A stretch of 64,000 nt of DNA from Planktothrix sp. FACHB-1365 (GTDB lineage: Bacteria; Cyanobacteriota; Cyanobacteriia; Cyanobacteriales; Microcoleaceae), in the NCBI RefSeq assembly GCF_014697575.1, contig NZ_JACJSC010000018.1, positions 59,650 through 123,649 of the forward strand. Direction: 5' to 3'. The translations under genes and the position numbers were made by a program. This document shows, in pieces, positions 1 to 7,428 of this stretch (its first letter is position 1; each line of letters opens with the position of its first letter). The notes beneath the pieces are model-generated. The model ran no database searches and was not told where the DNA came from. It saw nothing but the letters and a program-made list of their open reading frames with translations.

Positions 1-48
1 TTCTATAGGTTAACTTCAATTCTATTGATTCTCAACCTTAACGCTCTG

Positions 49-75
49 TCTCCTTAAAGCTAAGGAGATTTTTTT
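49..75 (+). terminator. Rho-independent terminator
   Basis: An 8-bp perfect stem (TCTCCTTA/TAAGGAGA) with a four-base loop is followed by seven T residues. It reads as a plus-strand terminator for a gene that lies left of the window. Confidence 0.8.
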
Positions 76-258
76 ATGCCAATCTCTAACTAAATCTCCT
101 GAACACGCCTTCAAGATTAATAGCCAAAGACGAGCTTAATTTGAAATTATAAACTTGTTGAGGCGATCGCTTACTCCGTCCCTTGCTCTATCTTCAACAA
201 TTATTTCAAATTCTCAATTCCTCCCCCTATTTTCTAATCTGCTGACTCAGCACTCAGC

Positions 259-409
259 ACTCAGCAACACTCCCGATTAACAACAGCCTTTCAACTTGAG
301 AACAACTTCTTGCTGACTCAGCAAATCTTGCATCAATACTCAGCAAGACCCCCAATTAACGACAGCCTTTCAACTTCAAGAACAACTTTTTGCTGACTCA
401 GCAAATCTC
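259..409. repeat. Two direct repeats of about 72 bp
   Basis: Positions 259-330 and 338-409 match over nearly their whole length, with a handful of substitutions. Each copy carries the blocks ACAGCCTTTCAACTT and TGCTGACTCAGCAAATCT. TGCTGACTCAGCA is an imperfect palindrome, and shorter CTCAGCA units also occur just before copy 1. The two copies are head to tail with about 7 bp between them. Confidence 0.8.
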
Positions 410-606
410 GCCTGAATTGAATTAGAAAAATACCGTATTCATGACAGCAATAAATTGACAGTTATCGGCTTTCTTGAATAGGATATTCACCAAGACCAAT
501 GGAAATTAGTTTGAACAGGGTTTCTTCTGACCTTCAATTCAATTTCTAAGATTTGAGAAATTAGAATTGACCCAGATTCACTCCTAAACAAACTTAAATC
601 AGTCGA

Positions 607-996
607 ATGAGTGAAACTATCGAAATCTGTTTAGAAATCAAAGAAGCTCAAATTATTGACCCTAGAGTTGTCTTTGTTAACAACAGAGCCTATTACCCCG
701 AACAAGTCATTTATGAGTCGAGCCTGTGGAATGTTAATCGTCCCCAATTCCGTAAAGTCTATCGCCTTTTAAAAGCGGTCATGCCTCAACTTAATGAAGG
801 CGAATACGGAACCTTAATTTCAGAAGAAGGCAAAAAGATTCTTGATGCGTTTCGGATTATGTCCCTAACCTTGGGAGAGAAAAAAGCCCTTGATGAAGTC
901 AGGTGGGGTCGATTTAATCCTGATGAATGGCTTGCTTATAGCCCCAATTTATTAGACCGAGTTCGTAATTTTTCTAAACGTCAAAATCGAGGTTAA
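607..996 (+). CDS. Unknown protein, 129 aa
   Basis: I do not recognise this protein. It starts at an ATG and ends two bases before the next start, so it is probably the first gene of a run of small genes up to about 2730. It is soluble, has mixed charge and lacks cysteines apart from one near the N-terminus. No signal peptide or membrane segment is visible. Codon usage looks like that of its neighbours, which supports it being real. Function unknown; a plasmid accessory role is only inferred from location. Confidence 0.65.
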   Translation: MSETIEICLEIKEAQIIDPRVVFVNNRAYYPEQVIYESSLWNVNRPQFRKVYRLLKAVMPQLNEGEYGTLISEEGKKILDAFRIMSLTLGEKKALDEVRWGRFNPDEWLAYSPNLLDRVRNFSKRQNRG

Positions 997-998
997 AT

Positions 999-1628
999 AT
1001 GACAAACACAACCAATGGAACTTCAACGGATTACAGCCAATATGGCATTGATTTAGAACAGTTAGGTCAATCTGTAACCTCTAAAGGACAAGCTGTAGAG
1101 AGTAATGTTATTCGTTATATCCTCAGTGAATTGTGCGAAAAGTTTCGGATGAATTTGGAATTAGTAAATTCTGAACAATTGACGATTTGGCTGAATCAAA
1201 TTATTGCAATTCGTGATAGCCGCAGTGAAGGACGCAAACAACTCCGAATTGAAGAAGCCATTGGATTTTGGATTGAAGAATTACAAAATCAAGTCAATAC
1301 CAATACAACAACTCATTCTGTGTACGATTCTTCTGGTGCGGGGTTGTATGAACGTTGGGAGCAAAAAACTTCTCAAATTGCTCAAACAGTGGCTCCTAAA
1401 ATTCAAGAAATGCTCGATGACAAGATTCTTTTAGAGGTTTTTGGGTTTGGGTCTACTTCTGATGGCAATGCCAAACTTGAGGATACGGTGTCACAGTTTG
1501 TAGCGGCTTTCAATACTGCCGCCGAACAAGGCAAACAAGAACGCCGTAACTTAGAATCTCCCACACAGCAAACTCAATTAGGAGGGCAAGTGCTCAACTG
1601 CTTTCCAGCACTTAAAAGCGCATCTTGA
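999..1628 (+). CDS. Unknown protein, 209 aa
   Basis: I do not recognise this protein. It starts at an ATG two bases after the previous stop. The first 190 residues read as an ordinary helical soluble protein rich in Gln and Glu. The last dozen residues look like out-of-frame sequence, while the +1 frame from about 1590 onward gives a plausible helical continuation that runs into the next gene. Either the gene ends here or a +1 shift near 1585-1592 joins it to the frame at 1663-1893. Confidence 0.6.
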   Translation: MTNTTNGTSTDYSQYGIDLEQLGQSVTSKGQAVESNVIRYILSELCEKFRMNLELVNSEQLTIWLNQIIAIRDSRSEGRKQLRIEEAIGFWIEELQNQVNTNTTTHSVYDSSGAGLYERWEQKTSQIAQTVAPKIQEMLDDKILLEVFGFGSTSDGNAKLEDTVSQFVAAFNTAAEQGKQERRNLESPTQQTQLGGQVLNCFPALKSAS

Positions 1629-1662
1629 AGTTAGTGAACATCAAACCGATACCATTAACACT

Positions 1663-1893
1663 TTGTTGGAGGAAATCTTAAGCCTCCAACACACTCAGCT
1701 TTCTCAACAACAGGATTTGCTGGGCGTAGTGACTGAACTCAAAAATACCCTTTCTTGCTTGTCTACTTCTACTCCATCTCAGGATATGAAACACCTCAAA
1801 AACCTCCTCAATCAGCTACAAAGCTATTGGTCTCAGCCAACTTCTGTATATCCCGTCAGTATGACCTCAACGTTGATGTTTGGGTTGTCCTGA
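1663..1893 (+). CDS. Small unknown protein, TTG start or frameshifted tail
   Basis: This frame begins with two consecutive TTG codons and has no ATG. Coding-like sequence in the same frame already begins about 80 bases upstream, after an in-frame stop at 1579-1581, so it may be the shifted 3' part of the preceding gene. It is rich in Gln and Leu and probably helical. Its TGA overlaps the ATG of the next gene in the arrangement TGATG, which suggests translational coupling. Confidence 0.45.
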   Translation: MLEEILSLQHTQLSQQQDLLGVVTELKNTLSCLSTSTPSQDMKHLKNLLNQLQSYWSQPTSVYPVSMTSTLMFGLS

Positions 1894-2297
1894 TGAATGA
1901 ATACACTCGAAAACGGCAACAACGCGGACAACAGCAAGTTCGACAACTTTCGATAGCCGTTACTTTGATAACGGCTTTGATTGTCTTCATTTGCCAGAAA
2001 TACAAAGTAGTGTTTCCAACGGCTTTATCATCAATTTTCCACTCAATTTTCCAGATGATTTCTATTCAATGGTTATCTCTGATTGCAGTTAGTGCCATAT
2101 CAGCCAGTATTGGTTACATTCTGGGACGAAAACAGATTCCTATGACCACCCATCGGGTCTATATCGAGGTTATGGCAACCCTAGTTCTTATTCAAGTTTT
2201 AAGGAGAAATATTGATGGGGATTTTAAATCGCATTTTGGAAACCTGGAACCAAAAAACAAGAGACAGAAACGTCGGCTATGGTTCTCATCAAATTGA
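1893..2297 (+). CDS. Small membrane protein
   Basis: The ATG at 1893 overlaps the previous stop (TGATG). After a basic N-terminus rich in Arg and Gln come two hydrophobic segments, about residues 23-40 and 59-78, so this is probably an inner-membrane protein. The annotated end at 2297 overlaps the next gene by 83 bases. A different frame (-1) entered near 2125 gives a hydrophilic tail rich in Tyr and Ser that stops at 2213-2215, exactly in a TGATG with the next start. That alternative end looks more natural and suggests a frameshift. Function unknown. Confidence 0.5.
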   Translation: MNEYTRKRQQRGQQQVRQLSIAVTLITALIVFICQKYKVVFPTALSSIFHSIFQMISIQWLSLIAVSAISASIGYILGRKQIPMTTHRVYIEVMATLVLIQVLRRNIDGDFKSHFGNLEPKNKRQKRRLWFSSN

Positions 2298-2730
2298 TAA
2301 ATCTCTAGTCTTACAACCGACAGATTCCACTGTTTTCTCTCCGACTAATCCGGGTAATTTTGCCTCAATTCGTTCAGTTCCTGTTTTAGATTCACCTCGC
2401 TATTTTTCTAAAGAGGAGAAAGTGGTTCTCAAACAATTAGCGAAACAGAGAAAAGAATCGGCCAAACATACTCAAGAATCTTATCAAGCCCTTAAGCAAA
2501 TTGATGATGCAGATACAACAGTTCATTTAGCTCATTATGCTTATAAAGGTCAACTTGCAGGTAATGAAGTCAAAAAACTAGGGGCTAATTCTAATTATGC
2601 TCAAAAATTACATGGACTTCGACCTCAATATTCTCAAATGTCTCTTAATATTGATCAAGCTAACCAGCAAGCCGTTAACAAAATTGCTCAGTATCGTCAA
2701 CAAGTTCAAAGCACTTGGGAGAATAAATAG
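2215..2730 (+). CDS. Unknown protein, 171 aa
   Basis: The ATG at 2215 is preceded by a good ribosome site (AAGGAG at 2201-2206). The protein is hydrophilic, with a Ser/Pro-rich first third and a helical Gln/Lys-rich C-terminal half between about residues 65 and 170. There is no membrane segment or recognised motif. It directly follows the small membrane protein and is probably co-expressed with it. Confidence 0.6.
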   Translation: MGILNRILETWNQKTRDRNVGYGSHQIDKSLVLQPTDSTVFSPTNPGNFASIRSVPVLDSPRYFSKEEKVVLKQLAKQRKESAKHTQESYQALKQIDDADTTVHLAHYAYKGQLAGNEVKKLGANSNYAQKLHGLRPQYSQMSLNIDQANQQAVNKIAQYRQQVQSTWENK

Positions 2731-2912
2731 TGCGGAGTGCTTTAAGAGTGCGGAGTTCAGAGTGCGAGGTGCGAAGTACGGAGTGCATTCTTGGTTCATC
2801 TAATCAATTACCTTTTAACCAGAGTCTCTACTCCTTCCCTATAGTTCACACTTTGCACTTCGTACTTTCTTTGGCACTCCGCACCTCGCACACCGCACTC
2901 AAAACGCACTTT
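2730..2912. repeat. Inverted cluster of GTGCGGAGTGC-type repeats
   Basis: The left arm (2730-2792) has several degenerate copies of GTGCGGAGTGC and GTGCGAAGTACGG on the plus strand. The right arm (about 2840-2912) has the complementary motifs (GCACTTCGTACTTT, GGCACTCCGCACCTCGCAC). The arms could fold into a long imperfect hairpin between two genes. This resembles dispersed intergenic repeats of cyanobacteria. Confidence 0.7.
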
Positions 2913-2928
2913 CTTCGAGGGATATTTG

Positions 2929-3237
2929 ATGAATTGGAAACGAGCTTCACTTCTTTGCCAGCTTTTAATCGGAGCTAATCTCTTTTTTTTGGGTATTAGC
3001 TTAACATTAATGTTAGCGATCGCTAGTGAATTGAATACAGCAGGGTTAGCGATCGCTAGTTTCTTTTTAATTGCATTTATCCTGTTTCAAATAGTCGGTT
3101 GGGTAGGGGATGATGCTTGGGTTAAGTTACTAAAAATTGAGCCAATGGAACTTTATGGAATTCTCATCTTTACGGGTTTATCGACTGTGATGGGGATTTT
3201 ACTTTGGCTATTGAGTCGGTGGGTACAACAGGGTTAA
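2929..3237 (+). CDS. Small membrane protein, 102 aa
   Basis: The ATG at 2929 is the natural start. Three hydrophobic segments (about residues 8-30, 35-57 and 72-94) indicate an integral inner-membrane protein. Two HIP1 octamers lie inside the gene and each encodes an Ala-Ile-Ala-Ser stretch, so the protein shows a short internal repeat created by HIP1. It lies 47 bp before the FtsK-type ATPase gene, so a joint role in DNA transfer or membrane attachment is possible. No family recognised. Confidence 0.6.
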   Translation: MNWKRASLLCQLLIGANLFFLGISLTLMLAIASELNTAGLAIASFFLIAFILFQIVGWVGDDAWVKLLKIEPMELYGILIFTGLSTVMGILLWLLSRWVQQG

Positions 3238-3284
3238 GGGAAAGTCGTTTTTAAGTTTAATCTTGGGTTAGGATTTATGCTGTT

Positions 3285-5477
3285 ATGTTCCAACCTCGAC
3301 AACTGAATTACCGCATTCGTTTAATTAATCAAACGCTGGAATCCGCTTATAAAATTAGTGGTTTGTATTTGTTTTTGGGGAGTTTACTATTATTTATTCC
3401 TCCATTTGTTTTACCGAGAAATACCACTACTTTTAAAGTGCTGCAATTAGCGTTAACGGGCAGTGGTATTGTTTTGTCTGGGGTAAGTTTATCCCATGCC
3501 ATTCGGATTAGTAAATTAGAACCCTTGGTACGGGCTGAGGAGCAACAGGAAGAGGAGGATTATCAACATCAACTGGCGGTGACTCGCTATTACCAAGAAA
3601 CTCAACGAGAACGGGTGATGGAAGCAATGCTTGAACAGTCTTATCCAACTGAATCTTTACAATCTGCCGCTTCTAACGCTGTTACCTTACCCCCAATTAA
3701 TCATCCTTTAGCCACGATAGGACAAGCTTTAATTGAAGCGTTACTCCATTACAATTTGCCTTGTGATTGGGTGGAGGGACATCGAGGGCCAACTACTCAA
3801 CGGTTGGTGCTCAAACCGGTGGTGAATGCTCAAGTGAAGGTGAAGGTGGCTGACCTGAAAAATCGAGAACGAGATCTTCAAATTGCGTTGGGTTTATCGC
3901 AACCGCCTTTAATTCAGGCTTTGACGCAAGGGGTGGCGTTTGATTTGAATTTGAGTGAACAAGAACGGCAGTTTTGCCCTCTGGAAAACTATATTTCTTA
4001 TCGAGTTTTATCGGATGAAGAACCTGTGCGAATGGCGATGGGGGTTGATTTATATGGGCAATTGGTGGAAATTGAATTAGCCAACCCCAATACTTGTCAT
4101 GTTTTGGGGGGAGGGGCAACGGGTTCGGGGAAGTCGGAAGCGCAGAAGGCGATGTTAGCGAGTTTGATTTTGCGTTATCCTCCTGAACGGGTTCAGGTGT
4201 GTTTAATTGATGTTAAACGAGTTACGTTTGCTAAACAGGAATTTGATGCTTTGCCTTGGTTATGGCATCCGGTTTGTCGGGATACGGATACTGCTTTGAA
4301 TTTGTTGGAAAATTTAGATGCCCAGCAGCAAGAACGATATGAAAGGTTTGAGAGTCTGGGGGCGAATGATTTGGAGGATTATAACCGCAAGGTGGAGCCC
4401 CAGTTGCGGTTGCCGAGGATTGTTTGTTTTATTGATGAAATTCAGTATTTGACGAAGGAGAAGGAGGTTAAGGGGCAGTTTGAAGCTTTGGTGGAGGGGT
4501 TGGGTGCTTTAGCAAGGGCGGCGGGGATTCATTTGGTGTTGTTTACTCAGTACCCGAAGGCGGATGTGGTGAGTACGAAGATTAAGGTGAATATGGGGGT
4601 ACGGTTGGGACTGAGATTGCAAAGTGCGAAGGCGGGCGCGGTGATTTTGGATGTGGAGGAATGGGGAAAGCTGTGTACGGGGTTATTAGGTAAGGGGGAT
4701 TTGATTTTTTCGGATGGGGGAACAATGTTGCGTTTGCAAAGTTTGTATGTGCGCTCAATTCAGGAGTTATTACCGTCTCAATTGAGAGGTGCAGTTTCTC
4801 CTTCTTTAAAGCTTGACAATTCTAAACCCTTATCTTCAAATTCTCAAGCTGAAAATAGAGTTAGTTCTTCTCAAGCTCATTTTAAATCTCCTGCTAATTG
4901 GATTAAGAGGTTGAAGCACATATTGTATCCAGATTCGTCCGATTATACAGTTTATCAATTTTCCGATTCTATTAAAATTCAAGAGATTCTTCCAGAATTG
5001 GAACATTTAGATTCGGGTTTAATTCCTGATGATTCTGGAATTTTTATTTTACATGATGCTGATTTGTTGGAGATTTTTGAATTTCAGACTCGTGAAACCT
5101 TACCAACTGTGATTCCGAAAGGAGTTTGTGTTTCTCTATTTCGGTGTGCTGAGGAGGAAATTGAGGCATTTCTTCAACAGTTTGAGCAACAAGTTTGGGG
5201 AAACTCAACTGAAAGTTTGCCTTCTGTCAGAGATGGAAAGTTATCCCAAGGGTTGAGTGAGTTGACTCGTAAGGATTGGGCAATTTATAATTATGCAGTG
5301 AGGATTTGTTTGAAGAATCAAACTCCTTCAATGGCAGATCGGGATTTCTTATCGGGACGAGTGGCGAGTAATTTAACGGATTTGTATGACAGTTGGCAGC
5401 GATTGGAAGCGAATGGATTAGGGTTAATTGATGGCAAGAGTTTTATTCCTAATTTACCTTCAAGACCGAGGGATTGA
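3285..5477 (+). CDS. FtsK/SpoIIIE-type DNA-pumping ATPase
   Basis: The protein has 730 residues. Two hydrophobic segments lie near the N-terminus (about residues 22-46 and 50-70). A RecA-like motor follows: Walker A GATGSGKS with the lysine at 283, a strand ending in LIDVKR, and an acidic strand IVCFIDEIQYL fitting Walker B. The region after about residue 510 is variable and ends in what could be a winged-helix domain. The family moves double-stranded DNA using ATP. On a mobilisable plasmid this could be a coupling-type or partition pump, but there is no TraD-specific signature I can point to. The middle of the gene is unusually rich in G (many GGG and GTG codons) compared with its neighbours, which may reflect a different origin. 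Confidence 0.85.
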   Translation: MFQPRQLNYRIRLINQTLESAYKISGLYLFLGSLLLFIPPFVLPRNTTTFKVLQLALTGSGIVLSGVSLSHAIRISKLEPLVRAEEQQEEEDYQHQLAVTRYYQETQRERVMEAMLEQSYPTESLQSAASNAVTLPPINHPLATIGQALIEALLHYNLPCDWVEGHRGPTTQRLVLKPVVNAQVKVKVADLKNRERDLQIALGLSQPPLIQALTQGVAFDLNLSEQERQFCPLENYISYRVLSDEEPVRMAMGVDLYGQLVEIELANPNTCHVLGGGATGSGKSEAQKAMLASLILRYPPERVQVCLIDVKRVTFAKQEFDALPWLWHPVCRDTDTALNLLENLDAQQQERYERFESLGANDLEDYNRKVEPQLRLPRIVCFIDEIQYLTKEKEVKGQFEALVEGLGALARAAGIHLVLFTQYPKADVVSTKIKVNMGVRLGLRLQSAKAGAVILDVEEWGKLCTGLLGKGDLIFSDGGTMLRLQSLYVRSIQELLPSQLRGAVSPSLKLDNSKPLSSNSQAENRVSSSQAHFKSPANWIKRLKHILYPDSSDYTVYQFSDSIKIQEILPELEHLDSGLIPDDSGIFILHDADLLEIFEFQTRETLPTVIPKGVCVSLFRCAEEEIEAFLQQFEQQVWGNSTESLPSVRDGKLSQGLSELTRKDWAIYNYAVRICLKNQTPSMADRDFLSGRVASNLTDLYDSWQRLEANGLGLIDGKSFIPNLPSRPRD

Positions 5478-5569
5478 AGAATACAGCTATAGCAATTCAC
5501 ACCGAGGTTGTAATAATTTTCAACGTCTATGAAACAGCCAAAACTATTGACCCTATTGACCTATTGCCC

Positions 5570-5621
5570 ATTCGTAATTCGTAATTCATAATTCATAATT
5601 CGTAATTCGTAATTCGTAATT
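5570..5621. repeat. Heptanucleotide tandem repeat (STRR type)
   Basis: Seven consecutive copies of ATTCGTA or ATTCATA run head to tail, followed by a partial copy. The array is flanked by TTGCCCATT on both sides. It sits between convergent genes. It matches the description of short tandemly repeated heptanucleotides known from filamentous cyanobacteria. Confidence 0.85.
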
Positions 5622-5630
5622 GCCCATTGC

Positions 5631-6425
5631 CTATTCCCTATCTGTGAGAAAAGATAACGGATTACTCGGATTAGCAGCGAAGCCCAGAATGGCGCGGTCT
5701 CGATGCTCATAGAGTAATTCTCCTTGCTGGTTAAATAAGAAAGTTGCCCCTCGTTGGGTTAGATAAGCTGAATCAGGAACATAACTTTTCCAGTGACTTA
5801 GCACTTCTCCCATGTTTCGCAGTCGTAACGTGGCTAACTCAAAGGGGCGCTGAAAGCCTTGACCTCCTGCTAGTTTGAAGAATGAACCTTTGAGTGGGGG
5901 TAAAGGAGGAGCTTGAACAATTTCTTCATCCCCTATTAATTGAGGGGCTTTTTTATCACCCCGATAGCCCCGGAATACTTCCGCTAAAGTACCCGGGCTA
6001 CCCAGTCCAGCACACATCAGTATTAAGTTGAGATAAGCGTTGACACCCGGCGATAAACCGGGGAGTTTGAGGGATAGACCTGGATAAAGATTTAGGGTTT
6101 GATGGAGTTCGGCGGTGGGGTCAACAAATAAACAATCTGGGGGAAATCCTGTATAGTCACAGAATCGCTGTCCTGAAGTGCGGTTGCCAATTCCTACGGC
6201 TCGAATTGCAATTCCTTTTGCTTGCAGTAGTTCTACTTCTCTTTTTAACCACCAAGCATATTCTAAGCTATCGAAATCTCCCAATTGGGGCCAGATTAGC
6301 ACGAGTTGTCTGGGTGAGGATTCACAACCGCTTAATAGAGAGGTTACGGCTCCATCACTGACCCGTTGCCGTTGAGTTTGACTTAAGAGGGTATAGATAT
6401 CCATCTCACCTACCGATTTAATCAC
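5631..6425 (-). CDS. AhpC/TSA-type peroxiredoxin-like protein
   Basis: The 264 residues resemble the peroxiredoxin-like AhpC/TSA family common in cyanobacterial chromosomes. The blocks VLIWPQLGDFDSLEYAWWLK (about 42-61) and GFPPDCLFVDP (about 93-103) fit the thioredoxin-like fold. The usual CxxC of a redox site is not present where it would be expected, so enzymatic activity is uncertain. The start could be the first Met or Met8 (6404), and the second gives the more usual N-terminus. The gene is convergent with the FtsK-type gene and stands alone. It looks like a chromosomal gene captured by the plasmid. Confidence 0.7.
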   Translation of the reverse strand: MIKSVGEMDIYTLLSQTQRQRVSDGAVTSLLSGCESSPRQLVLIWPQLGDFDSLEYAWWLKREVELLQAKGIAIRAVGIGNRTSGQRFCDYTGFPPDCLFVDPTAELHQTLNLYPGLSLKLPGLSPGVNAYLNLILMCAGLGSPGTLAEVFRGYRGDKKAPQLIGDEEIVQAPPLPPLKGSFFKLAGGQGFQRPFELATLRLRNMGEVLSHWKSYVPDSAYLTQRGATFLFNQQGELLYEHRDRAILGFAANPSNPLSFLTDRE

Positions 6426-6568
6426 CGAATGAGGAGAACAGAAAACGAATACGGTTCTAAAAAGTTCAAACCCGCCTCGTGAATTCTCCTAACTGTTGAA
6501 TTTTACCGTAATTTATCGATTTCTCTAATTCTTGGCATTCAGGAATCTGTTACTAGGCTCAAACTAAC

Positions 6569-6580
6569 GCGCTAACGCGC
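6569..6580 (+). promoter_or_regulatory. 5' UTR hairpin with TAAC loop
   Basis: GCGC-TAAC-GCGC lies 30 bp upstream of the start at 6611 and is followed by CCATTGAGGGTGAAAA. The same core GCTAACGC followed by AGGGTGA or AGAGGTGA occurs before the genes at 43484 and 45029, and a related hairpin lies before recG. A shared translational or RNA-stability signal is inferred. Confidence 0.5.
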
Positions 6581-6610
6581 CCATTGAGGGTGAAAAGTCA
6601 GGAAAAAACA

Positions 6611-6967
6611 ATGAGTGAAACCTTAACAAAATCTGAACAGATTGCTCGTCTTAATGATCAATTACGCGCTCAGAATTCACAAGTCGGGGCTATTCATTTC
6701 TCCCGTAGTGTTGGGCTTCTACCTCCCCAACAGCAACAACAGCTTCTCCAATTATTGAAGGAATTTAACTCGTTTTCACCGGATAATGACCCTTACGGAG
6801 AACGAGATTGTGTGACTTTAGAATTAGATGGCGAGCGCTACTTTTTCAAAATTGATTATTTTGAGAAATCTGCTTGGCTTCAAGGGGAAGAAATTGGCGC
6901 TGACTCTCCTGAAGATGTTAATACCACTTGGAGAGTTGGAACTTTAATGGAGAGCAACGAGTATTAA
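6611..6967 (+). CDS. DUF3768-type protein
   Basis: The ATG at 6611 follows a CAGGA ribosome site; a TTG further upstream is less likely. The 118-residue protein carries the pattern I associate with DUF3768: a phrase near FSRSVGLLPP, then FSPDNDPYGERD, then a strand ERYFFKIDYFE, and a C-terminal TLMESNEY. The function of the family is unknown. It is small, soluble and typical of plasmids. It is preceded by the TAAC hairpin described separately. Confidence 0.7.
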   Translation: MSETLTKSEQIARLNDQLRAQNSQVGAIHFSRSVGLLPPQQQQQLLQLLKEFNSFSPDNDPYGERDCVTLELDGERYFFKIDYFEKSAWLQGEEIGADSPEDVNTTWRVGTLMESNEY

Positions 6968-6998
6968 TTTCTCAAACAAGCTGTGCTTAGAGAATTGA

Positions 6999-7016
6999 AA
7001 TGGAAAATTTTCCATT
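6999..7016. repeat. Perfect palindrome AATGGAAAATTTTCCATT
   Basis: An 18-bp perfect palindrome lies between two genes. The core TGGAAAATTTTCCA also occurs at 12355-12370, 33099-33118 and 59245-59264. Two of those mark the left edge of the duplicated non-coding element and one lies inside the relaxase gene. Confidence 0.85.
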
Positions 7017-7062
7017 CCTTCCCCATAACGGGGGCTGAGAGGGACAAGTTGAGAGAAATTTT

Positions 7063-7428
7063 ATGCCTGTCCCTCGCACAATTCCGTTTTATGGAACCGT
7101 TGATGAAGCTTTAATCCACTGCGCTTACCATCGAGTTAAAAACTTCCTCCAAGCTGGGCCAGAACATCCTGAAAAATATGATGCCTTAGCTTATTTGGAA
7201 GTCGCTTCAACCTTAGCGACGGCTCGAAAACATTTAGTGCATTCAATTTTTTGGCAAAAAGCCAGCTACGAAACTCGCCTTCAGATTTCTCTGCAACTCG
7301 ATTGTTTGACCGAACAAATTAAAAAGAATATTGAACAGTTTGGAATCCACTGGAACCAGTATATTGAAACCTTGGATTGCCAACCTATAGAAGTCATTAA
7401 ACTGCCAGATTATCTAGATAGAAACAGT
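7063..7428 (+). pseudogene. Unknown gene, 5' part, split by tnpB element
   Basis: The ATG at 7063 opens a frame that ends at a stop formed just inside the left end of the tnpB element at 7429. The remaining part of the gene resumes in frame on the far side of the element (8747-8929). Joined, they give about 182 residues. The first 122 residues form a helical soluble protein that I do not recognise. The truncated product may still be made. Confidence 0.75.

Larger units (their letters stand above)
1..606. other. Non-coding leader region
   Basis: I see no convincing gene in the first 600 bases. The stretch holds a terminator for a gene to the left, one HIP1 octamer near 163, a pair of long direct repeats at 259-409 and the presumed promoter of the gene at 607. 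The repeats carry a self-complementary core, TGCTGACTCAGCA, so a protein-binding or replication-related role is possible but unproven. Confidence 0.5.

Noticed and set aside
5570..5621. Possible CRISPR array
   Set aside because: Units are 7 bp with no spacers, so it is a simple tandem repeat.
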